Shown: positions 1 through 5,112, numbered from the stretch's first letter. The stretch is DNA of 8,887 nt from Firmicutes bacterium UBA3910 (GCA_002391465.1 DGFC01000097.1:1-8887); one strand, 5' to 3'. A program made the numbers and translations. The notes: generated from the letters alone by a model not told the origin.

Positions 1-1
1 A

Positions 2-70
2 TCTCTATCCAGTGAGAGGTTCAAACGTGCCGGATACCTCAGTCTGACAAAATGCTACTCTGCAAGGTAG
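2..70 (+). CDS. Group II intron reverse transcriptase/maturase, C-terminal fragment
   Basis: Reading in frame from base 2 gives 22 residues, SLSSERFKRAGYLSLTKCYS plus AR, before a TAG at 68-70. The pattern (E-R-x-K-R-x-G-Y-L-S-L-T-x-x-Y) resembles the extreme C-terminus of intron-encoded LtrA-type proteins, which reverse-transcribe the intron RNA, help it fold for splicing and drive retrohoming. The stop falls 14 bases before the domain V stem, the usual layout when the ORF sits in domain IV and ends shortly before domain V. Only the tail is present; the catalytic YADD region lies outside the window. The family call rests partly on this context, because 22 residues alone would be thin evidence. 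Confidence 0.75.
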   Translation, partial: SLSSERFKRAGYLSLTKCYSAR

Positions 71-84
71 ATGTAAATTTTGGA

Positions 85-116
85 ACCGCCGTATACCGCA
101 CGGTACGTACGGTGGT
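85..116 (+). ncRNA. Group II intron domain V hairpin
   Basis: This is the catalytic core hairpin of the intron RNA. A85-C90 pairs with G111-T116 (with one G-T pair), and G91-A93 pairs with T108-C110. The two-base bulge C106-G107 follows, then T94-C97 pairs with G102-A105, capped by the four-base loop 98-101. The CGC at 87-89 corresponds to the catalytic triad (AGC or CGC in this RNA family), and the 2-nt bulge is the metal-binding bulge. All conserved parts of domain V are present, so the catalytic hairpin itself looks undamaged. Confidence 0.85.
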
Positions 117-118
117 GT

Positions 119-157
119 GGGAGGTCGGCTACTCAACTAATGGGTAGCCTCCTACCC
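119..157 (+). ncRNA. Group II intron domain VI hairpin with branch-point A
   Basis: GGG 119-121 pairs with CCC 155-157 and AGG 122-124 pairs with CCT 151-153, leaving A154 as the single bulged adenosine expected for the lariat branch point. The stem continues past a small internal loop with GGCTAC 127-132 against GTAGCC 144-149 and two more pairs, with a terminal loop at 135-141. Its position directly after domain V and the bulged A near the 3' end are diagnostic. The splice site should be a few bases downstream, about 160-161. Confidence 0.82.
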
Positions 158-210
158 GATTGGCCTTAATTGTAACACGGTGCCATGGTGCGGAGTCTCG
201 CATATATGCT

Positions 211-840
211 TTACTTACGGTACAGCTCCGCGTCAAAGATCCAAGTGGCTGAACCATCAGCCCACTCCATCGCCCACAAGAGACGAATCTTGCCACTTAC
301 CGAGGGCGCTACAGCCCAGTTGACGTCGGTTATGCCATCAAGCAGCACAATGGCTTGCACCACTTCACCATTAATCTCCCGGGGAAAGGATAAACGCCAT
401 TTTCCCTCGACAACCGCATCCTTGTCCCAAGCGGCATGGCTCATACTGTATGTTCCGTCTGGATTGACAACTACCATGCCTTGGTCAGCGCCATCTACCA
501 CCTCATGTGTCACGTAGTCACCATCGCCAGGTTGGCGTATGTCTCTAACCGTAGTTGGAGTCCAGATGTACCAGGTACCATAGAGGCTGGTAAAGTCCAA
601 CAGAAACTCGTCTATTTCTTCCTCCTCTTCTTCTGCTTCCTTGGTTTCCATTACCGTTTCCCCAACAACTTCTTCAGGCACGCTTACTGTCTCTTCGATT
701 ACTTCCTCATCTTCTGCTTCTTCTTCAGTCCAGGGTTTGGTGTAAACAGGTTCAGACCACGCCTCTGCCCTTGGCATCAATATTAAAGCGGAGGACACAA
801 GGACAACCAAGAGCACACTCCATAAGACTATACGTGACAT
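211..840 (-). CDS. Secreted protein with acidic linker and small C-terminal domain, function unknown
   Basis: A 209-residue protein that I cannot assign to a named family. Residues 1-27 look like a signal peptide: a short basic start, a hydrophobic core at about 5-22, and an A-E-A cleavage motif at 25-27. There is no lipobox Cys, so it is probably released rather than lipidated. Residues 39-79 form a linker dominated by Glu, including an unbroken run of six. Residues 85-209 look folded and possibly beta-rich, with GTW (88-90), PDGTY (127-131) and GKW (146-148), a spacing reminiscent of small lipocalin-like barrels; that comparison is weak. The ATG at 838-840 is preceded by AAAGGGGG eight bases upstream. 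The gene converges on the group II intron end. It is probably an extracytoplasmic binding or envelope protein, which is inference only. Confidence 0.8.
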   Translation of the reverse strand: MSRIVLWSVLLVVLVSSALILMPRAEAWSEPVYTKPWTEEEAEDEEVIEETVSVPEEVVGETVMETKEAEEEEEEIDEFLLDFTSLYGTWYIWTPTTVRDIRQPGDGDYVTHEVVDGADQGMVVVNPDGTYSMSHAAWDKDAVVEGKWRLSFPREINGEVVQAIVLLDGITDVNWAVAPSVSGKIRLLWAMEWADGSATWIFDAELYRK

Positions 841-842
841 AG

Positions 843-858
843 ATTTTTCCCCCTTTGC
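843..858 (-). promoter_or_regulatory. Ribosome binding site/leader of the secreted protein gene
   Basis: Read on the minus strand this is GCAAAGGGGGAAAAAT, containing a strong Shine-Dalgarno AAAGGGGG eight bases before the ATG at 840. The same 16 bases precede the minus-strand gene that starts at 4489. Upstream (about 870-900) the strand is A/T-rich with TATAAA-like text, but no convincing -35 at the right distance, so I do not call a promoter. Confidence 0.6.
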
Positions 859-1014
859 CGGAGCTGTTTATAAAAAACTTATTCACTTCGTTAGTAATTT
901 CTCCTTCTGTTTTAGGCCGTGGTTGGAAAATTTAACCTGAAAACAAGGCTGCGTCCTGAACGATGCTGCCCTACCGGTTGAACTTCGTTTTGACTTTCCA
1001 CAAGTGACTACTGG

Positions 1015-1607
1015 ATGAAAAAGGTATCTGTTGCCCGAACCAATGACTTTTGTCCCCAGACGCTGTTTCTCTACGCTACATACAAAGAAGACGGAACCCC
1101 TAATTTTGGTTTGTTCTGCTGGTTCAGCTACTTGTGAGATGGGGAGCTCGGAGTCATGGCCAGTATAGGCGGGGAGAAGTTGACCAAAGAGCGTATTCAT
1201 GCAACTGGAGTGTTTTCAGCAAAGCTAGTCATAGAAGCAGTTCTGCCCCTAGCCGACTATTTCCGTAACACGAACGGCCATAGCACCGACACAATAACCC
1301 AGCGGAGACCAGTAGGGGAGAGGCACTTGATGTACCTATAATAAACAGCAGTCCCCTAGCCTTTGAACTGGAAGTAGCCCAGGCAGTTCCCCTGCAAGAC
1401 GGTGAAGTGCTGTTGTGTAAAATACGGAATGTGTTGGTTGATGAGGAACTTGCAGATGAACAAAAGACGGTTGAAGAGAGGCTCCAGGCCATAGCTCCCG
1501 TGGGGACAACCTGCCACACATACTTCTCTTGGCATGGCAAGAGCCTTGGCAGGTGGGGTGAACCAATGCAGAGCATTCTGTCTGCAAGGGGAGGAAATGT
1601 TTGGTAA
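1015..1607 (+). pseudogene. Flavin reductase-like domain protein, disrupted by a nonsense codon and a frameshift
   Basis: Translation from ATG 1015 gives 40 residues (starting MKKVSVARTNDFCPQTLFLY, ending FCWFSYL) and then TGA at 1135-1137. The same frame continues DGELGVMASIGGEKLT through GVFSAKLV, LPLADYF and GHSTD to about 1290. The homologous text then carries on in another frame: GEALDVP, FELEVAQ, VLLCKIRNVLVDEEL, ERLQAIAP, TYFSWHGKSLGRWGEPM, to TAA at 1605-1607. Spliced together this is about 197 residues, close to the length of FMN-binding flavin reductase-like proteins (DIM6/NTAB type), whose conserved strings I recognise here. Relatives have a Trp just before DGE, so the TGA is probably a TGG to TGA change. 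The shift, equivalent to one lost base, lies between 1284 and about 1300. No ribosome binding site precedes 1015, consistent with decay. It lies 46 bp upstream of the serine hydrolase and was perhaps once co-transcribed with it. Confidence 0.85.
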
Positions 1608-1653
1608 TAGGCGAATAATGGCAGGTAAAAGCAAGTAAGAAGGGACGGTCCGT

Positions 1654-3081
1654 ATGGCATTAAGAGACGGTTTACAACGTAGTACGCCCGAAAGTCAAGG
1701 AGTAGATTCAGCAGCAATCTCCCGATTGCTGGATTATTTCGCCGAAAAAGAGCTGGAGATTCACAGCATTATGCTTCTTCGCAACGGAAAAGTAATTGCA
1801 GAAGGCTGGTGGGATCCTTACAGCGCTGACCGGCCCCATATGCTCTTTTCTTTAAGTAAGAGTTTTACATCCACTGCCATAGGTTTTGCAGTGCAAGAAG
1901 GACTTCTGACAGTAGATGATAAGGTCTGCGATTTCTTCCCAGACCAGTTGCCAGAGAAAGTCGGTCCTAACCTGGCTGCAATGCGAGTACGTCATCTCCT
2001 CAGTATGTCAACTGGCCATGAGGAAGACACCACAGGTAGGGTGACATCTGCACCCGATGGAGATTGGGTGAAGGCGTTTTTGTCCCTTGATGTGGAGCGG
2101 GAACCGGGTACTTATTTCGTTTACAACACCGCTGCCACTTACATGCTCGCAGCCATTCTACACAAGTTAACTGGCCAGACCCTGATTGATTACCTCACTC
2201 CCCGCCTGTTTGAACCCTTGGGGATTGAGGGGGCAACCTGGGAAACTTGCCCGCGGGGAATTAATACCGGCGGTTATGGCCTAAATATTAAGACTGCAGA
2301 CATCGCCAAATTCGGCCAGCTCTACCTGCAGCGGGGAATGTGGGAAGGAAAACAGCTGCTCAGTCCCGAGTGGATCGAAGAAGCGACCAGGAAGCATATC
2401 GACAACGGTGACGACCCCAATAATGACTGGAACCAGGGTTATGGTTATCAATTTTGGCGGTGTAGGCACAACGTATACCGCGGTGACGGTGCCTTTGGTC
2501 AGTTCTGCATCGTTGCTTCAGAGAAAGACCTGGTTGTGGCCATCACTTCCGGTGCGAATGATATGCAGGGTGTGATGAACGGTATCTGGGATATCATCTT
2601 ACCCGCCCTGTCTCCAGCTGCTCTGCCGGAAAACGAAGCAGAACAAAAGCGCCTGCAAGCACGGCTGGCAGAACTGGCTCTACCAATCTTGCCTGGAGAA
2701 AAATTGGAAAAGGCTGCAAAATTTGCGGGACGCTACGTTTTCCCCGCCAATGACCTGGGTCTCTCTTCCATCACCCTTCAGTTTGGCTCGGACGCCTGCG
2801 AGGGTAATCTGGAGTTACCGTACGGTAAAACACCTGTTACGTTCGGCTATGGCTACAACGCAGAAGGTGTCTTCCCAGCGCCACAAGGTATTACTCCCGC
2901 CTATTCCAGTGCCACCTGGGAAGATGACAACACCCTGGTGTTGTTGAGCAGGTTGGTAGAAACGCCGTTTGCTTACACTATGACTCTTAAGTTCGCACCG
3001 GGTAAAGTCGACTTAGAAGTGAAGGCTAACTGCGGCTTTGGTCAGAGTGAGTTACCCAGCCTAGAAGGTAAACTGGAATAA
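1654..3081 (+). CDS. Serine hydrolase, beta-lactamase/class C penicillin-binding-like family
   Basis: A 475-residue protein of the beta-lactamase-related serine hydrolase family (esterases, amidases, 6-aminohexanoate-dimer hydrolase relatives). The nucleophile motif S-x-x-K is S66-L-S-K69 inside a typical FSLSKSFTSTAIGF helix. The second motif is Y157-N158-T159, where the family usually has Y-x-N, with Tyr as the likely general base. HLLSMSTGH (114-122) and the glycine-rich GDGAFGQF (278-285, near the usual third motif) fit the same fold. Residues of about 340-475 form an extra C-terminal domain outside the catalytic core. There is no signal peptide, so it is probably cytoplasmic. ATG 1654 has an AAGAAGGGA ribosome binding site (1637-1645) at good spacing. 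Substrate unknown; a true antibiotic-hydrolysing role is unlikely without export. It follows the broken flavin reductase by 46 bp and is ended by a strong hairpin. Confidence 0.9.
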   Translation: MALRDGLQRSTPESQGVDSAAISRLLDYFAEKELEIHSIMLLRNGKVIAEGWWDPYSADRPHMLFSLSKSFTSTAIGFAVQEGLLTVDDKVCDFFPDQLPEKVGPNLAAMRVRHLLSMSTGHEEDTTGRVTSAPDGDWVKAFLSLDVEREPGTYFVYNTAATYMLAAILHKLTGQTLIDYLTPRLFEPLGIEGATWETCPRGINTGGYGLNIKTADIAKFGQLYLQRGMWEGKQLLSPEWIEEATRKHIDNGDDPNNDWNQGYGYQFWRCRHNVYRGDGAFGQFCIVASEKDLVVAITSGANDMQGVMNGIWDIILPALSPAALPENEAEQKRLQARLAELALPILPGEKLEKAAKFAGRYVFPANDLGLSSITLQFGSDACEGNLELPYGKTPVTFGYGYNAEGVFPAPQGITPAYSSATWEDDNTLVLLSRLVETPFAYTMTLKFAPGKVDLEVKANCGFGQSELPSLEGKLE

Positions 3082-3092
3082 GCTAAAATTAC

Positions 3093-3134
3093 AAGGAGCA
3101 GCTTGACGGAAAGACCAAGCTGCTCCTTTTCTTC
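3093..3134 (+). terminator. Intrinsic terminator after the serine hydrolase gene, possibly bidirectional
   Basis: AAGGAGCAGCTTG (3093-3105) pairs perfectly over 13 bp with CAAGCTGCTCCTT (3116-3128) across a 10-nt loop, followed by TTTTCTTCTTT on the plus strand. It starts 12 bases after the TAA at 3079-3081. On the minus strand the hairpin is followed by TAATTTTAG, a weaker U-tract. It could therefore also end the convergent operon whose last gene stops at 3157. Confidence 0.9.
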
Positions 3135-3156
3135 TTTAGAACTATCTTCCAAAAGA

Positions 3157-3825
3157 TTACTGCATTAGTATCCTTCGTTTTTCCTCACTCATCTTTTCCA
3201 ACGCGTAACGAAACGACACCCTCGGCATAGTCTCTTTGTGCTGCATTAGATAGTCGAAAACAAGCTCAGGCTGTTTGGTGGATAGGACTTTAAGCATCCA
3301 GCCGTAACCTTTGCGTACCAGGTCGTGTTCATCCTGCATAAGCAGATCAGATACGCGCAGTGGTTTCGTTTCGGCGTATTTGTTTTGCTTAATTGAGGGA
3401 ATGAGGACAACGGCAGCGGCGCGGCGCAGGCAGAATTCGTCACGCTGCGTCCACAAAAGCGTCCGCTCTGACAGCTCTGGGTATTGGCAGATCAGCTCGC
3501 CAAAGGCATGGGTGCAGAAATCATCGCAGTCGCCCCAGCCTCGCAGATACTGCTCCAGCCAGCGTTCGAAAGGGGGGAATGTGTCCCTGTCGTACTGTTT
3601 TCTCACGCGGTAGGCGAAATCAAAGGCAATAACCTTCATGGGCCAATTGCGCTGTTCTAAGAGACTCTCACAGACCGCAAACACAAACTCCTTTGACTTG
3701 TCCGGCAGGTCCCTGTAAACCAGTGCCGAGACACGGCGAACATCACTGGTTTTTATCTTGCCTGTCAAAGGAGTCAGGCCTACACTTTCGAGTTCGGTTT
3801 TTATACGGATAAGAATGTCAGCCAC
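3157..3825 (-). CDS. DNA alkylation repair protein, AlkD-like HEAT-repeat glycosylase
   Basis: A 222-residue all-helical protein of the AlkD family, which removes N3- and N7-alkylated purines from DNA without flipping the base. Key residues match Bacillus cereus AlkD: W97 and D101 in WGDCD (AlkD W109 and D113), R135 in LRRAA (AlkD R148) and W176 in GYGWML (AlkD W187), so glycosylase activity is plausible. The length is close to AlkD. I chose the GTG at 3825 because AAGGTGGTGA, an almost perfect Shine-Dalgarno, lies just upstream with a 5-nt spacer. The longer reading from GTG 3837 would place that signal inside the coding region and leave the start without one. It is the last gene of a probable three-gene minus-strand operon, 16 bp after its neighbour's stop. 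Family is confident; substrate range is inference. Confidence 0.88.
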   Translation of the reverse strand: MADILIRIKTELESVGLTPLTGKIKTSDVRRVSALVYRDLPDKSKEFVFAVCESLLEQRNWPMKVIAFDFAYRVRKQYDRDTFPPFERWLEQYLRGWGDCDDFCTHAFGELICQYPELSERTLLWTQRDEFCLRRAAAVVLIPSIKQNKYAETKPLRVSDLLMQDEHDLVRKGYGWMLKVLSTKQPELVFDYLMQHKETMPRVSFRYALEKMSEEKRRILMQ

Positions 3826-3841
3826 CAAAATCACCACCTTC

Positions 3842-4489
3842 TTAGCAATTAGGCTTCTCTACAGTTAACAGTACATATTTAAACAAGCCGTTTGGTGCCT
3901 GCAGATCAGAATAGTTATGCCAGAAGATTTCATAGGTGTTCTCCAACACCAAAGCTTGTTCCCTTCCTCGGGTAGTGCCTGCACTTAAATGCTCCGCCCA
4001 TGTCATTTCTCCGGTCTTAACCGCGCCAGTATGGATGCTGAAATCTGCGTACCCCGCATCGGAATTGGCCGGCGGCCTCCAGTAGGTTGGATCGTTGGTT
4101 AACATGATGACGAAACCTTCGCTGAACTCGTCCAACACAGCTGACAGCTTTTCCACCCTGCGGACGTCCTTCCAAAAGTCGTAACATCCCACGTCTTTTG
4201 CGCTGTGTTTTTTCAGGTGAAATACTTCGCCGTTGATCTTGGCGGAGAAAGATTTCGTCTTGTATTTCAGTTCGATTGGGTATACGTCCTTATTTACGCG
4301 CACCAAGATGTCTACTGCGGTAGCGGGGTCATGGGGCGGCGGGTATTCCAAGCGAAGCTCAGCATGGGGAACCATCGATCTGATCTCCCATGCCAAAGCG
4401 AATTGAAAGTCAGCCTCGGAATGAAAAACGGGTCTCCTTCTACTAAGGCTTGCTAGAACAGCGGGCACAGCCAGCAGCATGATCAGCAT
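3842..4489 (-). CDS. PD-(D/E)XK nuclease-fold protein, role unknown
   Basis: A 215-residue protein. D60 (AVDILV) followed by E73-L-K75 (YPIELKYK) gives the D-x(n)-E-x-K metal-binding signature of the PD-(D/E)XK nuclease superfamily. E25 in the helix FHSEADFQFALAWEI may be the extra acidic residue many members have. Other strings that look family-conserved are HSAKDVGCYDFWKDVRRVE (95-113), LTNDPTYW (130-137) and WHNYSD (190-195). I recall this as a widespread uncharacterised family of about 200 residues; no substrate is known to me. ATG 4489 follows AAAGGGGG with a short spacer of 4. The first 15 residues are hydrophobic but are followed by SRRRP, so I read them as a helix rather than a signal peptide. 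It lies 38 bp after the small basic protein gene and just before the AlkD-like gene. It could be nuclease, repair or defence related; that is inference from fold and context. Confidence 0.78.
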   Translation of the reverse strand: MLIMLLAVPAVLASLSRRRPVFHSEADFQFALAWEIRSMVPHAELRLEYPPPHDPATAVDILVRVNKDVYPIELKYKTKSFSAKINGEVFHLKKHSAKDVGCYDFWKDVRRVEKLSAVLDEFSEGFVIMLTNDPTYWRPPANSDAGYADFSIHTGAVKTGEMTWAEHLSAGTTRGREQALVLENTYEIFWHNYSDLQAPNGLFKYVLLTVEKPNC

Positions 4490-4503
4490 TTTTCCCCCTT
4501 TGC
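4488..4503 (-). promoter_or_regulatory. Ribosome binding site/leader of the nuclease-fold gene
   Basis: On the minus strand this is GCAAAGGGGGAAAAAT, whose last two bases are the AT of the ATG at 4489. AAAGGGGG is a strong Shine-Dalgarno but sits only four bases from the start. The 16-mer is identical to the leader of the secreted protein gene at 843-858. Confidence 0.6.
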
Positions 4504-4527
4504 GTTGGCCGCATCGTTCAACTGAAT

Positions 4528-4791
4528 CTAAAGGATGATGAACAGGCAGACAAGGACGCCGATCAAGGGAAGGACACAGCCCAGTGGTGTGGGTGGTTTC
4601 TTGGCTCGAAGCATCTTAGCTGGCGCGGAATAATAGCCCAATCTGCGCTTGATCCTTCTCTCTGCGTTTGTTACTATCCGCAACGGTCTGGTAGCAGCTG
4701 TTATTCCTGTCTTCCTTTTGATCGTCTTCTTGGCCTTTGTCACTCCCAAAACAGTCTTGAGCGATGGTTTTCGGTAGCGAAAGAACCTCAT
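4528..4791 (-). CDS. Small basic protein with internal duplication and C-terminal membrane segment
   Basis: An 87-residue protein of unknown function. Residues 1-65 are rich in Lys and Arg. Residues 69-87 (starting PLGCVLPLIGV) form a single hydrophobic segment at the extreme C-terminus, as in tail-anchored proteins. Residues 17-33 and 40-56 align without gaps as a repeat with pattern V-T-x-A-(KE)-(KR)-x-I-K-R-(KR)-x-G-x-x-(AS)-A, suggesting an ancient duplication of a basic helical unit. Start support is good: AAAGGAGAGG lies just upstream of ATG 4791. It is probably the first gene of the minus-strand operon, with the nuclease-fold gene 38 bp downstream. The charge suggests binding to nucleic acid or acidic phospholipid at the membrane, which is inference. 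An alternative overlapping frame (4616-4840, minus) lacks such a start signal. Confidence 0.72.
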   Translation of the reverse strand: MRFFRYRKPSLKTVLGVTKAKKTIKRKTGITAATRPLRIVTNAERRIKRRLGYYSAPAKMLRAKKPPTPLGCVLPLIGVLVCLFIIL

Positions 4792-4963
4792 TGGAATCCT
4801 CTCCTTTACCAGTCGGTCCGCCCCTCCATTGCCTCAGCAAAGTTACACTAAAACATTCTACAAAAATCTGAAATTTCCTGGTACAGTTTCCTTGGGAAGG
4901 GGGAATCTCTACTCTGTCAGTCCGTGGGAGAAGGATCTGCCTTGGGGAAAACGCAGCTGTTTG

Positions 4964-4990
4964 AGATCGGAGCTCGCTCCGATCTTTTTT
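4964..4990 (+). terminator. Orphan intrinsic terminator, plus strand
   Basis: AGATCGGAG (4964-4972) pairs perfectly with CTCCGATCT (4977-4985) around the four-base loop CTCG, which can close by one more pair. The U-tract TTTTTT (4985-4990) follows immediately. There is no U-tract on the minus strand, so it works only in the plus direction. No plus-strand gene lies upstream between the terminator at about 3130 and here, so the terminated RNA is unknown: a small RNA, a leader, or insulation of the pdh promoter from upstream transcription. Confidence 0.88.
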
Positions 4991-5030
4991 CTTGGAAAAA
5001 AACGGGCTAACGGGGGTTCTTTTTATTAAA

Positions 5031-5051
5031 TGATATTGAAAACCATTCTCA
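5031..5051. promoter_or_regulatory. Fur-box-like operator over the pdh promoter
   Basis: GATATTGAAAACCATTCTC (5032-5050) matches the classical 19-bp Fur box GATAATGATAATCATTATC at 15 of 19 positions. The flanking T and A extend the symmetry. It overlaps the -35 element TTGAAA (5036-5041), exactly where an iron-loaded Fur repressor would block RNA polymerase. This suggests iron-responsive (or related Fur-family, such as Zur or PerR) control of the pdh operon. The match is seen directly; the regulation is inference. Confidence 0.55.
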
Positions 5052-5064
5052 TGTTTGCTATGCT
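5036..5064 (+). promoter_or_regulatory. Sigma-A-type promoter of the pdh operon
   Basis: TTGAAA (5036-5041, 4 of 6 matches to TTGACA) and TATGCT (5059-5064, 4 of 6 to TATAAT) are separated by the ideal 17 bp. A start of transcription near 5071 would leave a leader of about 42 nt before the pdhA ATG at 5113. The promoter lies after the orphan terminator, so it is insulated from upstream transcription. Confidence 0.65.
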
Positions 5065-5077
5065 AAATATAAGCAAA
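5054..5077. promoter_or_regulatory. Inverted repeat spanning the -10 and probable transcription start
   Basis: TTTGCT (5054-5059) and AGCAAA (5072-5077) are perfect 6-bp arms 12 bp apart, flanking the -10 and predicted start site. A second short palindrome, GTAAT-AA-ATTAC, follows at 5081-5092. Both could be operators for a dimeric regulator. In A/T-rich promoter DNA such repeats can also arise by chance, and I cannot match either to a known regulator. Confidence 0.3.
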
Positions 5078-5112
5078 TTAGTAATAAATTACACTCAGAA
5101 AGGTGGGCTACT

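Larger units (their letters stand above)
1..161 (+). mobile_element. Group II intron, 3' end only
   Basis: The window starts inside a group II intron, a self-splicing retroelement. Three things in the right order support this: an open frame ending at 70 that reads like the C-terminus of an intron-encoded reverse transcriptase, a domain V hairpin (85-116), and a domain VI hairpin (119-157) with a bulged adenosine at 154. The 3' splice site should lie 6 to 8 nt after the branch A, so the intron probably ends at 160 or 161. The 5' exon and most of the intron are outside the window, so intactness and class cannot be judged. The 3' exon (from about 162) runs 50 nt to the stop of a convergent gene. 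Boundaries are inferred from the RNA fold. Confidence 0.85.
4792..5112. other. Divergent intergenic region between the minus-strand operon and the pdh operon
   Basis: These 321 bases hold no convincing gene. The left part must contain the minus-strand operon promoter, but I see no clear -35/-10 pair there; weak TTTCAG or TTGTAG text near 4850-4885 is not enough. The middle (about 4830-4963) is bounded on the right by an orphan plus-strand terminator, implying a short plus-strand transcript. The right part carries the pdh promoter, the Fur-like box, an inverted repeat over the -10, and the pdhA ribosome binding site AAAGGTGG (5099-5106). Confidence 0.7.

Noticed and set aside
436..786. Plus-strand open frame of 116 codons opposite the secreted protein gene
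   Set aside because: Its Phe/Cys-rich text is the mirror of the Glu-rich linker (GAA/GAG read as TTC/CTC), so it is a shadow.
1135..1137. Possible UGA recoding (selenocysteine or Trp) in the flavin reductase
   Set aside because: A second lesion, the frameshift near 1290, is present, relatives have Trp rather than a Cys/Sec catalytic site here, and other genes in the window end normally. Decay is simpler.
883..1200. Minus-strand open frame of 105 codons
   Set aside because: It overlaps the 5' half of the flavin reductase pseudogene in antisense and has no recognisable features.
1229..1717. Minus-strand open frame of 162 codons over the flavin reductase remnant
   Set aside because: The opposite strand carries recognisable flavin reductase text, and the minus frame has a Cys/Leu/Ser-rich composition without motifs and runs into the serine hydrolase start.
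4880..4960. Resemblance to pieces of a cobalamin riboswitch (GGGAAGG and a CAG...CTGCC stretch)
   Set aside because: The conserved core does not line up in order, the rest of the aptamer is missing, and the downstream operon is not a cobalamin gene set.
4829..5029. Plus-strand open frame of 66 codons in the intergenic region
   Set aside because: It reads through the orphan terminator hairpin and its U-tract, has no ribosome binding site and no protein-like pattern.
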